A stretch of DNA of 64,000 bases from Holothuria scabra (lineage: Eukaryota; Echinodermata; Holothuroidea; Aspidochirotida; Holothuriidae): contig CM074179.1 in NCBI GenBank assembly GCA_037179385.1, forward strand, positions 70,699,806-70,763,805. Direction: 5' to 3'. Numbering within the stretch: position 1 is the stretch's first letter; each line of letters opens with the position of its first letter. Made by a program: the position numbers and the translations under genes. Positions 1 to 13,400 of the stretch are shown here, piece by piece. Below the pieces are notes generated by a model that was not told the DNA's origin, made no database searches, and saw only the letters and a list, made by a program, of their open reading frames with translations.

Positions 1-845
1 ATTTGCATTTTTATGTGCCGTTACGTAGGACTGAGACCCACCCCCTTTTCCCTTCGAGTTGGCTAGACAATTAGGTAATGAAACAAGATAACGTCGCATA
101 CTGTTTGATGAACTCGGTTTACATTGTGCCCCATAATTCCATGCGGCAACGAATAACCGAACTAGCTTTTTCACTTCCATTCATACATGCATCTTTACCA
201 CTGTTGTAATGAGGGTAGCCTTTGTACAGGACCAAAGATCTTTTTCAAGACAGCGGTTACAATGGATTGTGAGATTCAGCTTTGGTACTAATCATTTTTC
301 TCAACGCATTTTACTGCGACAAAATATGATGAACACTAATACTTTGTATATAATCCTTTGATGAGTCTATGGGCACATATTCCTCGTAATAAATACAAGT
401 ACTGAGTACAAAGCGTATCAATGTGAGTGTTAGTGCTCACTTTCGTGGGGGTGGATTGCGCCTATACACAAGTAGTATCTTGGGCATGATCTGAGGTTCG
501 AGCTGCTGGAAAATTTTTGTCCCCATCCACAAAACAGATCACGTCCCTGCCTTATAACACATTAATGCTGGTGTGTCATTAAATATCAAGTTACTAGTAA
601 AATAACTTGCAATGTTCCAAAGAAGGTCAAAACTTTGCAATAAAAAACAGGGATAAATTGTTCCAATTTTATAAAGGAAATAAAAGTGACCTATAACATT
701 ATCAATATGCTCTGCTAATAACTGATTAAGTGATATAATTACTAGATTTGTGTGTGAACGTGAGCTGGAAGGGGTGAGGGCAGCAGACATTCTATCACTT
801 CCTTACATTGACAAGGATGCTTTTTATCCTTTGTTTTTTTTTCAG
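1..845. other. No gene recognised; degenerate dispersed repeats
   Basis: Open frames here are short and unremarkable. About 245-360 resembles 9260-9370 (both share a TTACAAnGGATTGTGnGAT core and a following TTTTACTGC segment), suggesting an old dispersed repeat. Confidence 0.4.
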
Positions 846-904
846 ACTGTTGTGATGACCCCAAAGTAGGAATAGAACTTCCTCCTGGGGATTGCAAGTG
901 GTAA
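846..904 (+). CDS. Possible short or terminal exon of an unidentified plus-strand gene
   Basis: A strong acceptor (TTTGTTTTTTTTTCAG ending at 845) precedes an open stretch. In the frame that uses the first two bases to finish a codon it reads CCDDPKVGIELPPGDCKW, then TAA at 902-904. Alternatively GTAAAG at 901 is a donor, making a 55-bp internal exon. The peptide resembles real coding sequence (Cys, Asp and Pro-rich, not repetitive), but I do not recognise the protein and no partner exon was found in the first 800 bases. If real, the gene converges on TAF8. Confidence 0.35.
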
Positions 905-1644
905 AGTTCTCATAACATTTACAGTTGTGTGTGTGATCACATTTTCATAATGTGTAACTGTTGAGAAAGTATGCAGTAATGTTTAAAGAAAAACAAAAAT
1001 CTGTCCATTTATGTTGGGATATGATGTCATATGAAGTCCACTCTTTGTTAAAGATGTGACAACTTTACTTGCTCATATCTTTAAATCCCCACATCGGATT
1101 TCAGTGCAAATTTCACCTAAATGCTGAGAATAACGTGTCAAAATTTGAAATGACCTTTAACTGTTCTTTTAAAATAAGTTTCAAGTTAGTTATATTACTA
1201 TGTGTTAAGATTGCAAGCAGGTTCAAGTCAAAAATTGTAATAATATGTATTACATTCCCAACAGTTACAAAAAATGAGAGCACAACTTGTCTTGTGGTAG
1301 TACAGCACAAACTTTTGAATGTGTTAGAGGGACAGACTTCCTTTACATGGACAGAGCATACTGTGCATAGATTGCCACTAATGTACGTGTGAGCAAAAGT
1401 ACACCAAGATGGCTGTCTACTATGATTTTGTGTGAAAGCTTGGACTTGCTCAAGTCAATTCCTAGATTTTGCAAGAAAGTTGAAATATTTTTGGAATATG
1501 GCAAAGTAAGGTCAAAATCATTTCACGTATTGCAGGCATATGATATTCTTTCACGTTCAAGTTTATCTTTTGTTTAAAATATAACAGAGTCGCCCTCAAA
1601 TCAGAAGATTTATAGCTTCACAGCAGCCATCTTAGTGGGCCTTT

Positions 1645-1740
1645 TTCATGTTGTGGCTCCCTTGTTTTCCCTACCCCATTGCTAACATTAAACCCCAAGC
1701 ACAGTAGGTTCAATTTTTCAAGTCTTTGGAATGACAATTT
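1645..1740 (-). repeat. SINE body fragment
   Basis: The segment TTGTTTTCCCTACC, then CACAGTAGGTTC and TTCAAGTCTTTGG matches the bodies of the SINE copies near 12,700 and 51,850. The tRNA-like head is missing. Confidence 0.5.
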
Positions 1741-2268
1741 TCCAAAGAGAAAAAGGGTGATACTGCCATCTTTGAAATAAATGATAATTATGAAATGTGT
1801 GGTACTTTGTTGCTGTCAAAGGGCAAATATTTTAATATAACAGCATCCAGCAGATGGGAAATACAGAATAAATTAAATGTTTTAAATATTACAGTGTCAT
1901 TTCATATCCAAATGCTTTGCCTAACACAGAATACTGTACAAGGAAGGTAGTATAGGCCTGTCAACCGCTTTAACCATAGGTCTATGCCTTGGGAAATAGC
2001 CTCAGGCAAGAATGTCAATCTTACACTGACCAACCACCTTCCAACAACTATACAGTCACTGTAGCATGGTGTGAAATTGCAGTTTGATACCAACCAAGTT
2101 TGGAACTTAATCTCTTGCACAATCTATAGTTCTTTAGGAAAAAAGTTCTAAAAAAGACAAGAGTACAGAGAAAAAGAAAGACAACAGAATTTAAAGAATA
2201 CTGTTTGGAGCTCCCAAGAACAAGTTGCTAAGATTATTTAATAGTGTATACAATTTCTTCCTCAGTTA

Positions 2269-2538
2269 AGCCCAGTACACACTGCCACGATTACAGAAGA
2301 TTCTCCATCGTGGACAATTTGCATAAATCGCAGACACTTCTTTGGTAGTCGTGGCCGTGTGACCTGGAATTAAAACCTACAGATCACATCCAACTACGAT
2401 TGAAGATGTTCAATTGGACAGACTGCTTATGACACAACAGAACTCTAGTGGTGAAACTTGCCACAGTGCCAGGAGTACAGCCGACGTGACTTCTTGTCGC
2501 TTGATGTCGTTAGTTGTTGTGGCAGTGTGTACCAGGAT
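2269..2538. mobile_element. 270-bp MITE with inverted ends, possibly PIF/Harbinger-like
   Basis: The left end AGCCCAGTACACACTGCCAC and the right end GTGGCAGTGTGTACCAGGAT are inverted copies. TTA flanks both sides (2266-2268 and 2539-2541), the duplication typical of PIF/Harbinger. There is no coding capacity. Confidence 0.6.
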
Positions 2539-2597
2539 TTAGAGACACTACAAGCAAGTTGTACAAAGGTTTGCACTATTAACTGTTTACACTTTAA

Positions 2598-2896
2598 AGG
2601 ATGTTAGTCATCAGCCCAGTAAGTTTTTATTCTCCTAACTTCATTACTGTAACTCCCTCCCACAGCTGCTATTCATCCAGAGCACACTATCCTACAGTAC
2701 TTCATTGGTTCCTGGTACATCCCGGTGGGCATACAAGACCCTAATTTGTAATCACAGCAACTGCATGGTGTGCTGTGTACTACAGTATGAACTACTCTGC
2801 ATTATTTGGTAATTGATGTCAATCAAAGGACAGTGCCAATTAAGACTTTTGGAACATTCTGATATAAATTGTGGTTGGGGTGACTAGCAACTGTCT
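2598..2896. mobile_element. 299-bp TTAA-flanked MITE (same family as the copy in the second LINE)
   Basis: TTAA at 2594-2597 and 2897-2900 flanks a segment related to 27327-27623. Shared blocks include CAATCAAAG, the CCAATT(A/G)AGA core, GGGTGACnA and a final CTG(T/C)CT. Copy lengths agree (299 and 297 bp). The TTAA target is typical of piggyBac-type elements. Confidence 0.65.
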
Positions 2897-3931
2897 TTAA
2901 AACTACAAAACTTCTTTCAGGACACAGAACTTTCCAACTATAAAATAGTAAGTCTCTTTACAGTTTACATTTTTTGACTTACTGTGCAAAGAAGTAAAAA
3001 CTGATAGTAGGGTCTGTGAAGTTCACCACCTGACTGGTATGCAATTATAGTAAAGTACATCATAAATATATGAATGCAACATTATGTCACACTGCAGGTT
3101 TGAAATAGCAAAAAAGATTCCTTTTGTTAACAGAAATTTTTCACCAATATGGCACTGTAGGCCAACTAATTATGAAGAAGATAGCACATATGGAATTAGG
3201 AAGTGAACCAATCAATAGGGCATATCATCAACTCAAGTTACCAAACCCACAGATTTTAAGTGCACAACATTTGTGTACTATTCACATTAAGTTTTACCGT
3301 TTTGCATGTGCAGCAATCCCATGATAATGCCCAGGAGGTAGAGGGATAAGAATCTACATTTCATTGAGAGGAACATGTAAATTCATCTTATCAACACTGC
3401 TGTCAAGCAGTGATGAGGCATCTTTTTTTTTAAACATGAATGAGCACTGTTTATGCTTGGCTGCTATGATGTGATTTTGATGCAATGGCTTGTCAATTGG
3501 ACACACTGATGTTTGTGGAAAAACATGAAAAGTGAGAGTTTAATTTTTTTTCTCACATTTAATGTGTGCACAGTTCCACAAAACTGAAATTTCCATTGAA
3601 ACAAATTTTCTCATAGTGTATGACCCAATGTATAATTTCTTAGATGAGACAGTGTGAATCAGTCTGTTCAACAACTTGACCACCATGATCATAATAAAGT
3701 GAAAAAAGTTTACAAACAAGAATCCCCAAACATTTGAAAGTATTTCTGTTAAGTCCAAACTGAGGGTACCATTGGCCAAAGCTGCAGGTGGGCTTAGGAC
3801 TGTAAAAAAATAATCCAAACCCCCCCTTTCCCGCCCCATTTGAAGGATATTTAAGGCCATTTATTTATGATGTAAATTCAAACATTGCTGCAAAGGTGTC
3901 CTCTTCTTAAATGAGAAACCAAACCATCAAC

Positions 3932-3937
3932 TTTATT
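3932..3937 (-). other. Candidate TAF8 polyadenylation signal AATAAA
   Basis: AATAAA on the minus strand about 230 nt past the TAF8 stop. A second AATAAA lies at 3860-3865. Either could end the 3' UTR; the sequence alone cannot say which is used. Confidence 0.4.
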
Positions 3938-4168
3938 TTGCATTTACAAAAACGAAAGGGTGGAATTCACCCTACTTCTCCTTGAAAGGGAATGGACTAC
4001 TACCTTTACTGGCACTGGCCCGAGTCCTTTTCGTCTTTTAGCTGCAATTGGTCTAACAGCAAGGACCTGTTCTTGTACCTTCCAGGGGAGTGATTCGCTG
4101 ATTTTGTCATTTGGACACAAGAATACACCAGTTTGGCACCATTTCTAAGACTTGCACAAAACCTTACA

Positions 4169-4458
4169 TCACCGTTTCTTTTTCAGTTTCGGTTTTCTGA
4201 CTTTCATCATAAAAGGGTTATTTGAAATGTCTCCACTTTCTAGTTTTCGTTTACTTTTTTCTGTGGCATCCTCAGTGCTATTAGGATCTGAAGTTTTGGC
4301 ATCGGAATCATTCTGTTGCATCCCACTGCTGCCACCAGCATCACTGGCAGTCTGCTGTGGATCTTGCTCTTCTTGACTAGGAGCATCCTTTGCAATATCA
4401 TGATCTGGTGGCATAAGGGCATCTAAGTAAGGTTTGCTAGAAGGTGTGCAGGCAATTA
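4169..4458 (-). CDS. TAF8: TAF8 coding exon 5 (terminal exon with basic tail and stop)
   Basis: 290 bp coding, after a T-rich acceptor (TTTTTTTTCAG ending at 4459). It opens IACTPSSKPYLDALMP, matching the human IAARPFTIPYLTALLP. It then runs through a low-complexity stretch rich in Asp, Ser, Gln and Glu and ends ISNNPFMMKVRKPKLKKKR-stop, matching the human NPYLRPVKKPKIRRKK tail, which is the likely nuclear localisation signal. The linker is poorly conserved, as expected for the family. Confidence 0.93.
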
Positions 4459-7400
4459 CTGAAAAAAAATAAAATAAATAAAAATAAAGAAAAATGAATA
4501 AAACAATAGGGGGAAGTGTTTAGAAGTTCAAATTGCAGCAGGATTTTCAGGACTTTCTTCAAAATATAATTTTATCAATATCCATAACCCTTTCAACAAG
4601 TTCACATGGGTCTGCAATTTTCCTGGACACATTTTGTTTCAATATTATTGGATTGGAAGCTACAGTATACTTTGTTGTGACTCATCAGCATGCCTGTTAG
4701 CCTTTCTGGTTTCTCAGAAGAGATGTTGGCATGTCATTATTTGCTGAGGGAGTAGAATGCTGCACCTACTGAGCATTCCTTTGATATTGTTAGCCAAAGT
4801 ATATCTTTTGTGTTTATTCGGTAGGGCAAATGAACAGATGGTTTTGGTAGAAATAGTTTGTATAAGTGGGAGTAGTTGACAATAAAGATTGCAAGAGAGA
4901 GGAACACTTAAGTGTCATTTTTACATTTCTTCACTTATAACTTTGTGTGATAGAACCAGGTTAGGACATACTTTGTTACATTAAAGAGATGCAACGGCTT
5001 CCATCATTTAAGATCAGATGGGCCACCAGCAAAATTTGAGGAAGCCAAAGTTGCTTGCTCAGCAGTCATTATGTTGTAACTACCACAGCTTTCAGATTTC
5101 GTGGGTTCCCACTGTACAGCAAAAGTCAGTCTACTATTAATACATGGAATGATATAATTTGCATTTCTTAATTTGCATTTTCTCCAATTCAAACTAGAAA
5201 GAGTACCTTAAAAATAAACAATGGAACACCAATTCACCTAGAACTACTTTTATACTGCAAAAGTAGTATTTATCCATTCATCCATGTAGCTGTTTCATTT
5301 GCAGTTTTTGTAATTTTTGTCAAAGATGGCTTCAGGAATATGAAGTTTGAGTTACCTTAGTTATGAGTAATGACTTTGCAGATGAGCAGCGCGCATGCCT
5401 CCCTTAAATGTTCCTTTTTTGACTAAGGAGCCCACAGTTAAACCACAGGTTTCTCACTTTTGACTTTTTTTTTTTTTTGGTCAAGGTGAATCCCTTATTG
5501 AAGGCAATGCACACCAAGGATCTTAAATTGTATTCTAAATTTAAGCATTATGCTTCCAAATTTTATCCTGAGCTTTGACCTTTTTCCTTCCCTTTGCTAC
5601 CTTGTCTCTGTTTCATATTTGAACATAATGCAACACAAACATCTACACACTTGAATGGAGGCCAGTGGCTCCATGACATTAACATCCTTATAAAAATTCT
5701 TGCTCAATGGCTACAACAGTGTCTATATGAGGCTTCTAAACACTTGCCCACAACCCTATGGCAAATGTCACAGCAGGGAGCCATTTGTTATACTACCTGC
5801 TACTGCATATCAACACAGGACTTTAAATACAAACATTAAGGTATTACCTTTGTAACTCTCCTAGTATAACAGCTTGGAAAGTGCCTTCACCACTACAGTA
5901 GCCTGCATGCCCCTGGCATGTAAACATTTAAGTTGTACCAACTGGTCCTGCAAAATTTAAAGGGCAGTTATTTGCTGAGGGGACCCAGGTTTCTGTGAAT
6001 CTTTCAAGAGGATATTATTGTTATAATGTACTCTAATACTCACATGGAAATAAGTTACTGTCCCCTGGAAATAGAGTTTGGCTATCAGTTGTTTTAGCGA
6101 TGAAATGAGTCAGGGCTCTTTCCACACTCCTCTGTTGTGTGGCTGCATTTGTTCTGATAACCTTGTAGTTGTTTTCAGGTTTCTTGAAAGTCTGCCATAA
6201 GAAATGACGAACAGGTAAGAAAAGAGAGTGTATCATTGGTAACATTTTTGTAGGGATAAAGTTTTCATTTATTTTTAAGGTACAGTATGGTGACATGTCA
6301 GCAAAAACCCCAGACCTCAGATGGGAAAAATCCTGTGAAATTACAGTACAGTATGTCAATAACTATTGCCATTCTTGAAATAAAAACTTCTTCAAAGTAT
6401 AAATATTTCTGGAGCAACTCGTTACCTATGCAAAAATGATGTTATGGGGTGTTGCACACTGTATTCATTTCTTTTGTTAACCCTTAACTATACAAACTAT
6501 CTCTCAATTCAAATTAAATAGTTTGTGGTTTGATACTGTACAGTGATACTGATGTTTTTCAAGGACACAACTTGAAACTTCCAAAATAGTAGGGCTGTGA
6601 ACGTGTAGCATTTTAACTAAACGTTTAATCGCAAAAATTTGCGATCGTTTAGCGGTTAATCGCGATTAATTAACCTCACGAAGTCAACATGCTTACAACT
6701 ATATTGTGTTCATCATGCTCCCAGTAGACCTATTGATGTATTTTAATTTGGCACTACATATGCGACATTTAGCAATCTTGTCAGCTTTATCAACATCGAA
6801 ACAATCCCACACCACGCTTGTTTTACGTCCCATCCTGTACTACTTATATCGGATTTGATGCAAAGCAACTGCGGTTAAACTATTCTGCAACTGCCAGTGA
6901 ACTCGGAACGTATTTATTACGACAGTAATTCCGTGCTCATCGCAAGTGAAACCGTACCTACGAAATCGAGACAATAAACATTGCACTCTTCATTACACTA
7001 CGTAAGTACATGATATACGAACGCACGTGGTCGCTTGAGCACCAGATCGAACTAGTTCACTGTTGCCTGCATGGTCGACTCACGCAAAGTAAACAAGCAG
7101 TGTGCATTGTACTCAAAACTGTTAAGTGTTGCAATGACTACTCTGTGCAGCTTTTAAATACGCATTGAATGAATGTTGTAAGATGTAGGCCGCGCGGCAC
7201 ATCGAGGCTATAACACAGGTTGTACAACCTCCGTTCCGCAATCCGCGGGGAGTACTACAAGTTGCTCCGTTGTACGGCTAGGCAGCAGTTTACCTCTAGG
7301 CTGCTTACAGCGCCGGAAAAGTACATAGGGAAATTCACAAGACGATCGATCTGTGTGAATTGTGTAGAAGGAAAGGTTGGCAAAAATTCATAGGACATTG

Positions 7401-10400
7401 GGAAAAATATCGGACGAAAAATGGGTTTTGCGATTAATCGCCAGTAGCTTTGAACTAAACGTTTATTCCACATGCGATCGTTTAGCGATTAATCGCTACA
7501 CGGTCACATCCCTACAAAATAGATACCTCTGGACATACTAATGCTACTGCTATCACTGACTGGATCCTCCACTCAAGTTGGATCAGAGACCCATTGATAA
7601 GCACAGCCAGCTCTTTAGCCTTAAGGCCCTTTTGTTGTTTGATTTTACTTGCATTTTTGCTTTGTGATTTTGTCTCTGTATATCAATTTAGCTCCAGTTG
7701 TGTTTTTTTTTTGTTTTGGTTGTGTTGCCCTTAAGCTTGTTGGCTTCTTTTAACTGTTACTGTACACTCTGTGATGACTCTCTTGGCCTTTTGGAGCTTT
7801 TGACTGAAGACTGAAGACCACTTACAGCCTACAGTACCTTCAGAAGATAAGCACAGCCAGCTCTTTAGCCTTAAGGCCCTTTTGTTGTTTGATTTTACTT
7901 GCATTTTTGCTTTGTGATTTTGTCTCTGTATATCAATTTAGCTCCAGTTGTGTTTTTTTTTTGTTTTGGTTGTGTTGCCCTTAAGCTTGTTGGCTTCTTT
8001 TAACTGTTACTGTACACTCTGTGATGACTCTCTTGGCCTTTTGGAGCTTTTGACTGAAGACTGAAGACCACTTACAGCCTACAGTACCTTCAGAAGAAGT
8101 TTGCAGCAATAAAGGGTAACATCAGCCATATCAAGCATGCCCCTCCCTTGACACCACAAAATTTGCATATTGAGTTTATTTTTTATGCATGATTAAGAGT
8201 GAATCAGAACTTAAACCATAAAATAGTTAATTTTGGATAGATTTTGATGGGAATTGTAACTCTTTTGTAACTTTGCAATGCTTTTCACATCAAATACCCG
8301 GATTTGTCGTTTTCATGTCAACGGACCTTTTAGTCCACCAACTACAAGTAAATCTGATGACATTTCCAACGGTCAAAACAATGGCAATATATCATTTCTA
8401 ATTGATAGTGCACTCAGATCATTACAGGTTCCACAAAAATGTTAATTAAACAAATTTAAAAGTGTTTTTTAAAACAAAAGATACATGAGCAGTGTGTAGT
8501 GTTTTCCCATTTGGTACAGAAACTCCAACTTATACACTTTAGCTACTGGTGGTCAAATAAAAAAAGTTCACATTAACCTGTGTGCCAACTGACTCAGCAG
8601 GTATCAAACAGAGTTATAACAAGCCACTAAATTTTGCATTGAGTCATTTATGGTACTACCTTTAAATGAGACTCAACACTGAGCCATTGTATTATTTCTT
8701 TGGAAAAAATATGTACCCATTTCTCAAGTCAATTCCCTTTTCGAAAGTAGTGACTCCTGTCATGACTCTCACTGCTCTGGAGGAAGAGCAAGTTATTCAG
8801 CAGGCCAGCCAGACAGTCAGCCAGTTAGCGAGTTAGATGTCGTTTAAAGGCTCAGTTTTGTCTGGCCAGCCATAGCCTTGTTCTCAGTTGTGGCTCACTG
8901 GCTTTCTTTCCCCACTCCATTGCGTCAAGATGCTGAGCACCAATCACGGTGGCAGTAAATTCCACTTTTAAAGTCTTTGATATGATCCAGACAGGAAGAT
9001 TGCTCAAGACCTCTGTATAAAGGCTTTACAATTACATCACGGAGCCCCCATGCTGGAGGCAATCATGCTAAATACACATGAATTTTTGCTGAAGGCATTG
9101 CACAGTGTGCACTGTGGTATGCGCGGTGTATACACATTCATCAAAGAAGCGCGTCAAGTGAAATCTAAGTAATACGTAGGCCGCCGGGAAGTATTGTGAC
9201 GTCATATGATAAGCCTCTATTGTACCCCCAATACTTCAAACAATCCTAATTGATGATGAAAAATTACAAAGGATTGTGGGATAGGTTTCTGGTACGTGTC
9301 ATTTTGTTAATGATATTTTACTGCACCAAAATGCAATGCACACCAACATTTTATCACAAAATTCTTTGTAATCACTTTTTGAAAAAGGGGTCATGAGAAC
9401 AATTTATGTACAGGAGTACTTCCTTATGTTTAGGTTAGAGTGACCCTTGTAATCAAATTCTCATCACAAATACAGCACCAGACTACATTCTTGAAATCTG
9501 AAATAGAGTCCACTTGCACCCTAACCATCATTCCTGCCACATTTAAATACTATCAGCAAATTTATTTAGTAATAGTTAGAGCTTTTACCTCCCAGCTTCC
9601 TACTAACTGGTTCAAGTTGAGCCAGCCACTATCGGCAAAGAGACTGTGTAGTCCTGTGGGCCTCCAGGCCAGTAGTCTCCATAGACTTTTTCCTAATAGA
9701 CATCATGCAGAATTATGGGATAGAATGTTGGTGTGTGTCACCCTTTGCCAAAATAAAATGCCACTCTTAACACAGCACATAGGCCTATACAACCTTTGTA
9801 TAAATTTGATATTTGGAAAATTGTCTATTCAGGAGTTTACATAAAGCTGGAGCACTAAAACATGGAGCTGTTACGGATGGAGTTAAAAAATCACCTTGCA
9901 CAATCTGATTCTTTCAGAGAATACATTACATATATTGGGAGTATTTTACTCACATTATTCCTTTCTGTGAGAAGATATTTTGCTTCAAAGGTCCTTTGGT
10001 TAATCTATTTCTATGACTAAGTTTCAGAAATGAGACTGGTCTTTTCACTCTACCCTTATCCTCAAACAAACACTTGATAGTCCCAATGCTTTGAATTATG
10101 ATCTGGTATGTCAACAAGTTTTAAATTTTTGTCAGTCTTTTCATGGAGGTTCATTAGTCTTCAAGTCTACATGACTATAGAATGCACTCATAAGTAATCA
10201 AATTCCTTTGTTGTGAATTTCTTCAGTTAATAAAGAGCATTGTTTTCAGTATTTAGAGCAAAGCCAACTTCTGCATAATGAAGAATTTTTGAAAAAAAAA
10301 TTCACATTGTTCCTTAAATTTTGAAAAAACCCTACATTGTACAAGTTACCTAAACATCCACCAAACTAACCCTTTCAACGGGAAGAACTGTTTGAGAACT

Positions 10401-13400
10401 GAAAGATGGCGGGTACAACATTTGTCTTAAATATGAAATGAGTTGACCAACATGATCAACAGTGTGATCTAGATAACAAGGTGAATGTTAAATACGGTTT
10501 TGAACATGGTACAAGTTCATGTATGGCTTCAAATACAAACATGATGTAAGTCCTTCCCTTTAACAGCATCTCATGACAGGCATGAAATAGTGTGGGCATG
10601 TTCTACAACTGGGTTGTCCAAGCTTTTGCAGCATTGAGTCATGTGTAATGGTTGCAATGGATGAGGGGCTTTATGATTACTCTTCCCCCCCATTTTTTGT
10701 CTCCCCCCCTTTTTTTTTTTGTCTGAAGCCCAAGGTAACAAAAAGCAATCATTGTGTATGGGAAACACTGATTCATTTAGATTTTGATTGAACAGAAAGA
10801 AAAAAAAATATTAATGATACTATTTTACTGTAGGCTATGCATTCAATTTTATAAAAGATTGCAATGGTTGATTGCATGCCACAGTGGACTGTGTGGCATA
10901 ATGCTGTCATTGATGCATCTACTTACTGAAAAATTTTGCCCTATAGATTGTTTCTGACAGGCCAGATGCAACCTTGTGGCAGGCTGGACCATGGTCCTCA
11001 GGTTGTACAACCATGTGACCTACAGCCACTAAATCCACATGTAAAGAGATTCATGTTCAAGTGAAAGTAAAATAGTAAAAGTGGAAGGAAATATGCAAAA
11101 GACTTACGGCTGTTTTGATGTAAGTGTGGGGGTCAGGAAAGAGAGGTAAGTAATCAGGTACACAGGAGGAATGCTTCTTACGCTGACCTGTCTCTAGGGT
11201 AGCTGGTGTTCCTGTTGGGTACATTGACTCCTCTGAAAGAAAGATATACAAATCAATACAGTAAATCATGTGTTCTGCTGCATACTGTACCAGGTTTTTG
11301 AGAAGTTCTCTTTTTACTGTATTAATATCAGATGGAAGGCAGGACACTTACAGTCACTAAACTGATGTGTGCTTTGAAACACTACTGTAGAAGGGGGGGG
11401 GGGGGACTGGGGGCAGAGAAGTATTAGGGATGTAGCAGGAACAAAATATTTGGTGGCTTATTTTAAGGGAAGGATCCAGTGATACGATACGAATATCTAA
11501 TGCCTGCCTGCCTCCGCACCTTCGTCCCTCTCCCTGTACAGGGTCAAACACTCTAATATACAATGTATGCACTGTAGATTTTGCTGCGAACATTGATTTC
11601 TATATTATCTTCAAGTCATTGTGATTGACACCTGATGAAGAAATGCAACATTAAAATAAAACATTTCTTCAATAAATGTGTCTGCTAAATGTTGTCTTGC
11701 CTCTAAAAAACTCCAGGGCCATACTGCAGCATGGGCAAAATTCCCAGGGCAGAGGGCAGGGTAAACATTGCCAACACAAGGCAACACCATTTGATAATAA
11801 GTGTTGTTAAAACTTGGGAAGGAACATACTGGGGGCTATGTCAATGTTCCCAAGGTTTGCTGTACCCAATGTTCAATGTTTCCAAATCTTGGGATTATCC
11901 TCACTTCTGGAAACATTGAACCCCAGAAATAATGAACCTTGCAATATCATTGAGGTATACGAAAACGGCGAGCATAGAAACTTGGAAACATTGAACTCCA
12001 GGAAGATCGGGTAGACCTCACATTCTCATCATACTGCATGATTTTAGTTCATTTCCCATGTTTTGTCCTCCAGATCTTTGCAATGGAAGGAATTGACACA
12101 TTTTCTACAAAGGATGAACTTAAAACAAGAAAGTGTAAATTTCATAAATTCACATTGACAGCTAATGTTTTACTTTTCTTTAAAATTCACTACCAATTTT
12201 ATACAACAAAAGCCTGGTTCATTGATACAATAAGTGCATCCTGACTGAGCCATAAAATTTTGAAATCTAGGTGCTGTATGCTGTTGGGGATTGGGGCATG
12301 ATAGGATCTCTTATCAATTCAAGATAAACATAACTGGATTAAAGGAAAAAAAACAAAACTCTGTCCATCAATGTGACTTCATGACATCACTGCTACTTGT
12401 GTCAAGCTCATTGTTTGCAGAAAATGTGTACATTTCCATTGTTAATATCTCCAGAATGGCCTTTGAGAAGGAATGATAAATTTCACAAAAATGCTTGACA
12501 TAAAAGTTTTCTTGTACATATTGCACCCTACAGGTTCTGGACTGTTCTTTACGTTAGTTTCAATTGTGCAATTTACTACTACATGCAACCCTCAAGTGGT
12601 TTGCATATATCACATTGATGCAATGACTGCAAAAAGCAACAAATCATTAATAATTGAGGTCTTTTTTCAAGTTTAGCTCACTGGCTTGTTTTCCCTACTT
12701 CACTGCTTATGCTGAGCACTAAGCACAATGGCAGTAGGTTCCACTTTTTAAAGTCAACAGTATAATCCCACCAGATTCAAACTCCAGATCCCTGGCCAGA
12801 TTCAAACTGCAGATCCCTGGCCAGATTCAAACTCCAGATCTCTGGCCAGATTCAAACTCGAGATCCCTGGCCAGATTCAAACTCCAGATCCCTGGCCAGA
12901 TTCAAACTCCAGATCCCTGGCCAGATTCAAACTCCAGATCCCTGGCCAGATTCAAACTCCAGATCCCTGGCCAGACTCAAACTCCAGATCTCCTGACTGC
13001 AACTTGGATGCTCTATCCACTTGATCATGATTTTGATTTTAAAAGATACTTTTATTTCTTCACCACAGTATGGGAGGCAATCACTTTTGAATATTTCTAA
13101 ATTGCTTACGTTTTGGTATTTTAACTCTGCTCAGTTTGCGTTGATATTCCCTGAGGCCAGATATATCACTCCCCATCTGTGACACAGCCATGGCCACGTC
13201 TGTAACCATTGGGGTAGTTCTCCCTGTCAGTTCACTGAAGGACTTAGCACTGCGTCCACATTCTGATATATCTGTGACAAAAAGAAATCTTGTGATGGAT
13301 TAAAATTTTCATGAGTGCCTCCATCAAACAATTTAGGCAAGTCTGAATGTTGCGTACCATGATTTGAATGCTGTAAAGGACTAAAACACACAATCTTGGG

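Noticed and set aside
6033..6359. Single 108-codon ORF as a gene
   Set aside because: Only the part from 6191 down is coding (TAF8 exon 4); the N-terminal third is intron read-through. The same holds for 11,057-11,347 and 16,810-17,013.
12771..12995. CRISPR-like array
   Set aside because: The units are directly abutting 25-bp tandem repeats with no spacers, in animal DNA inside a SINE.
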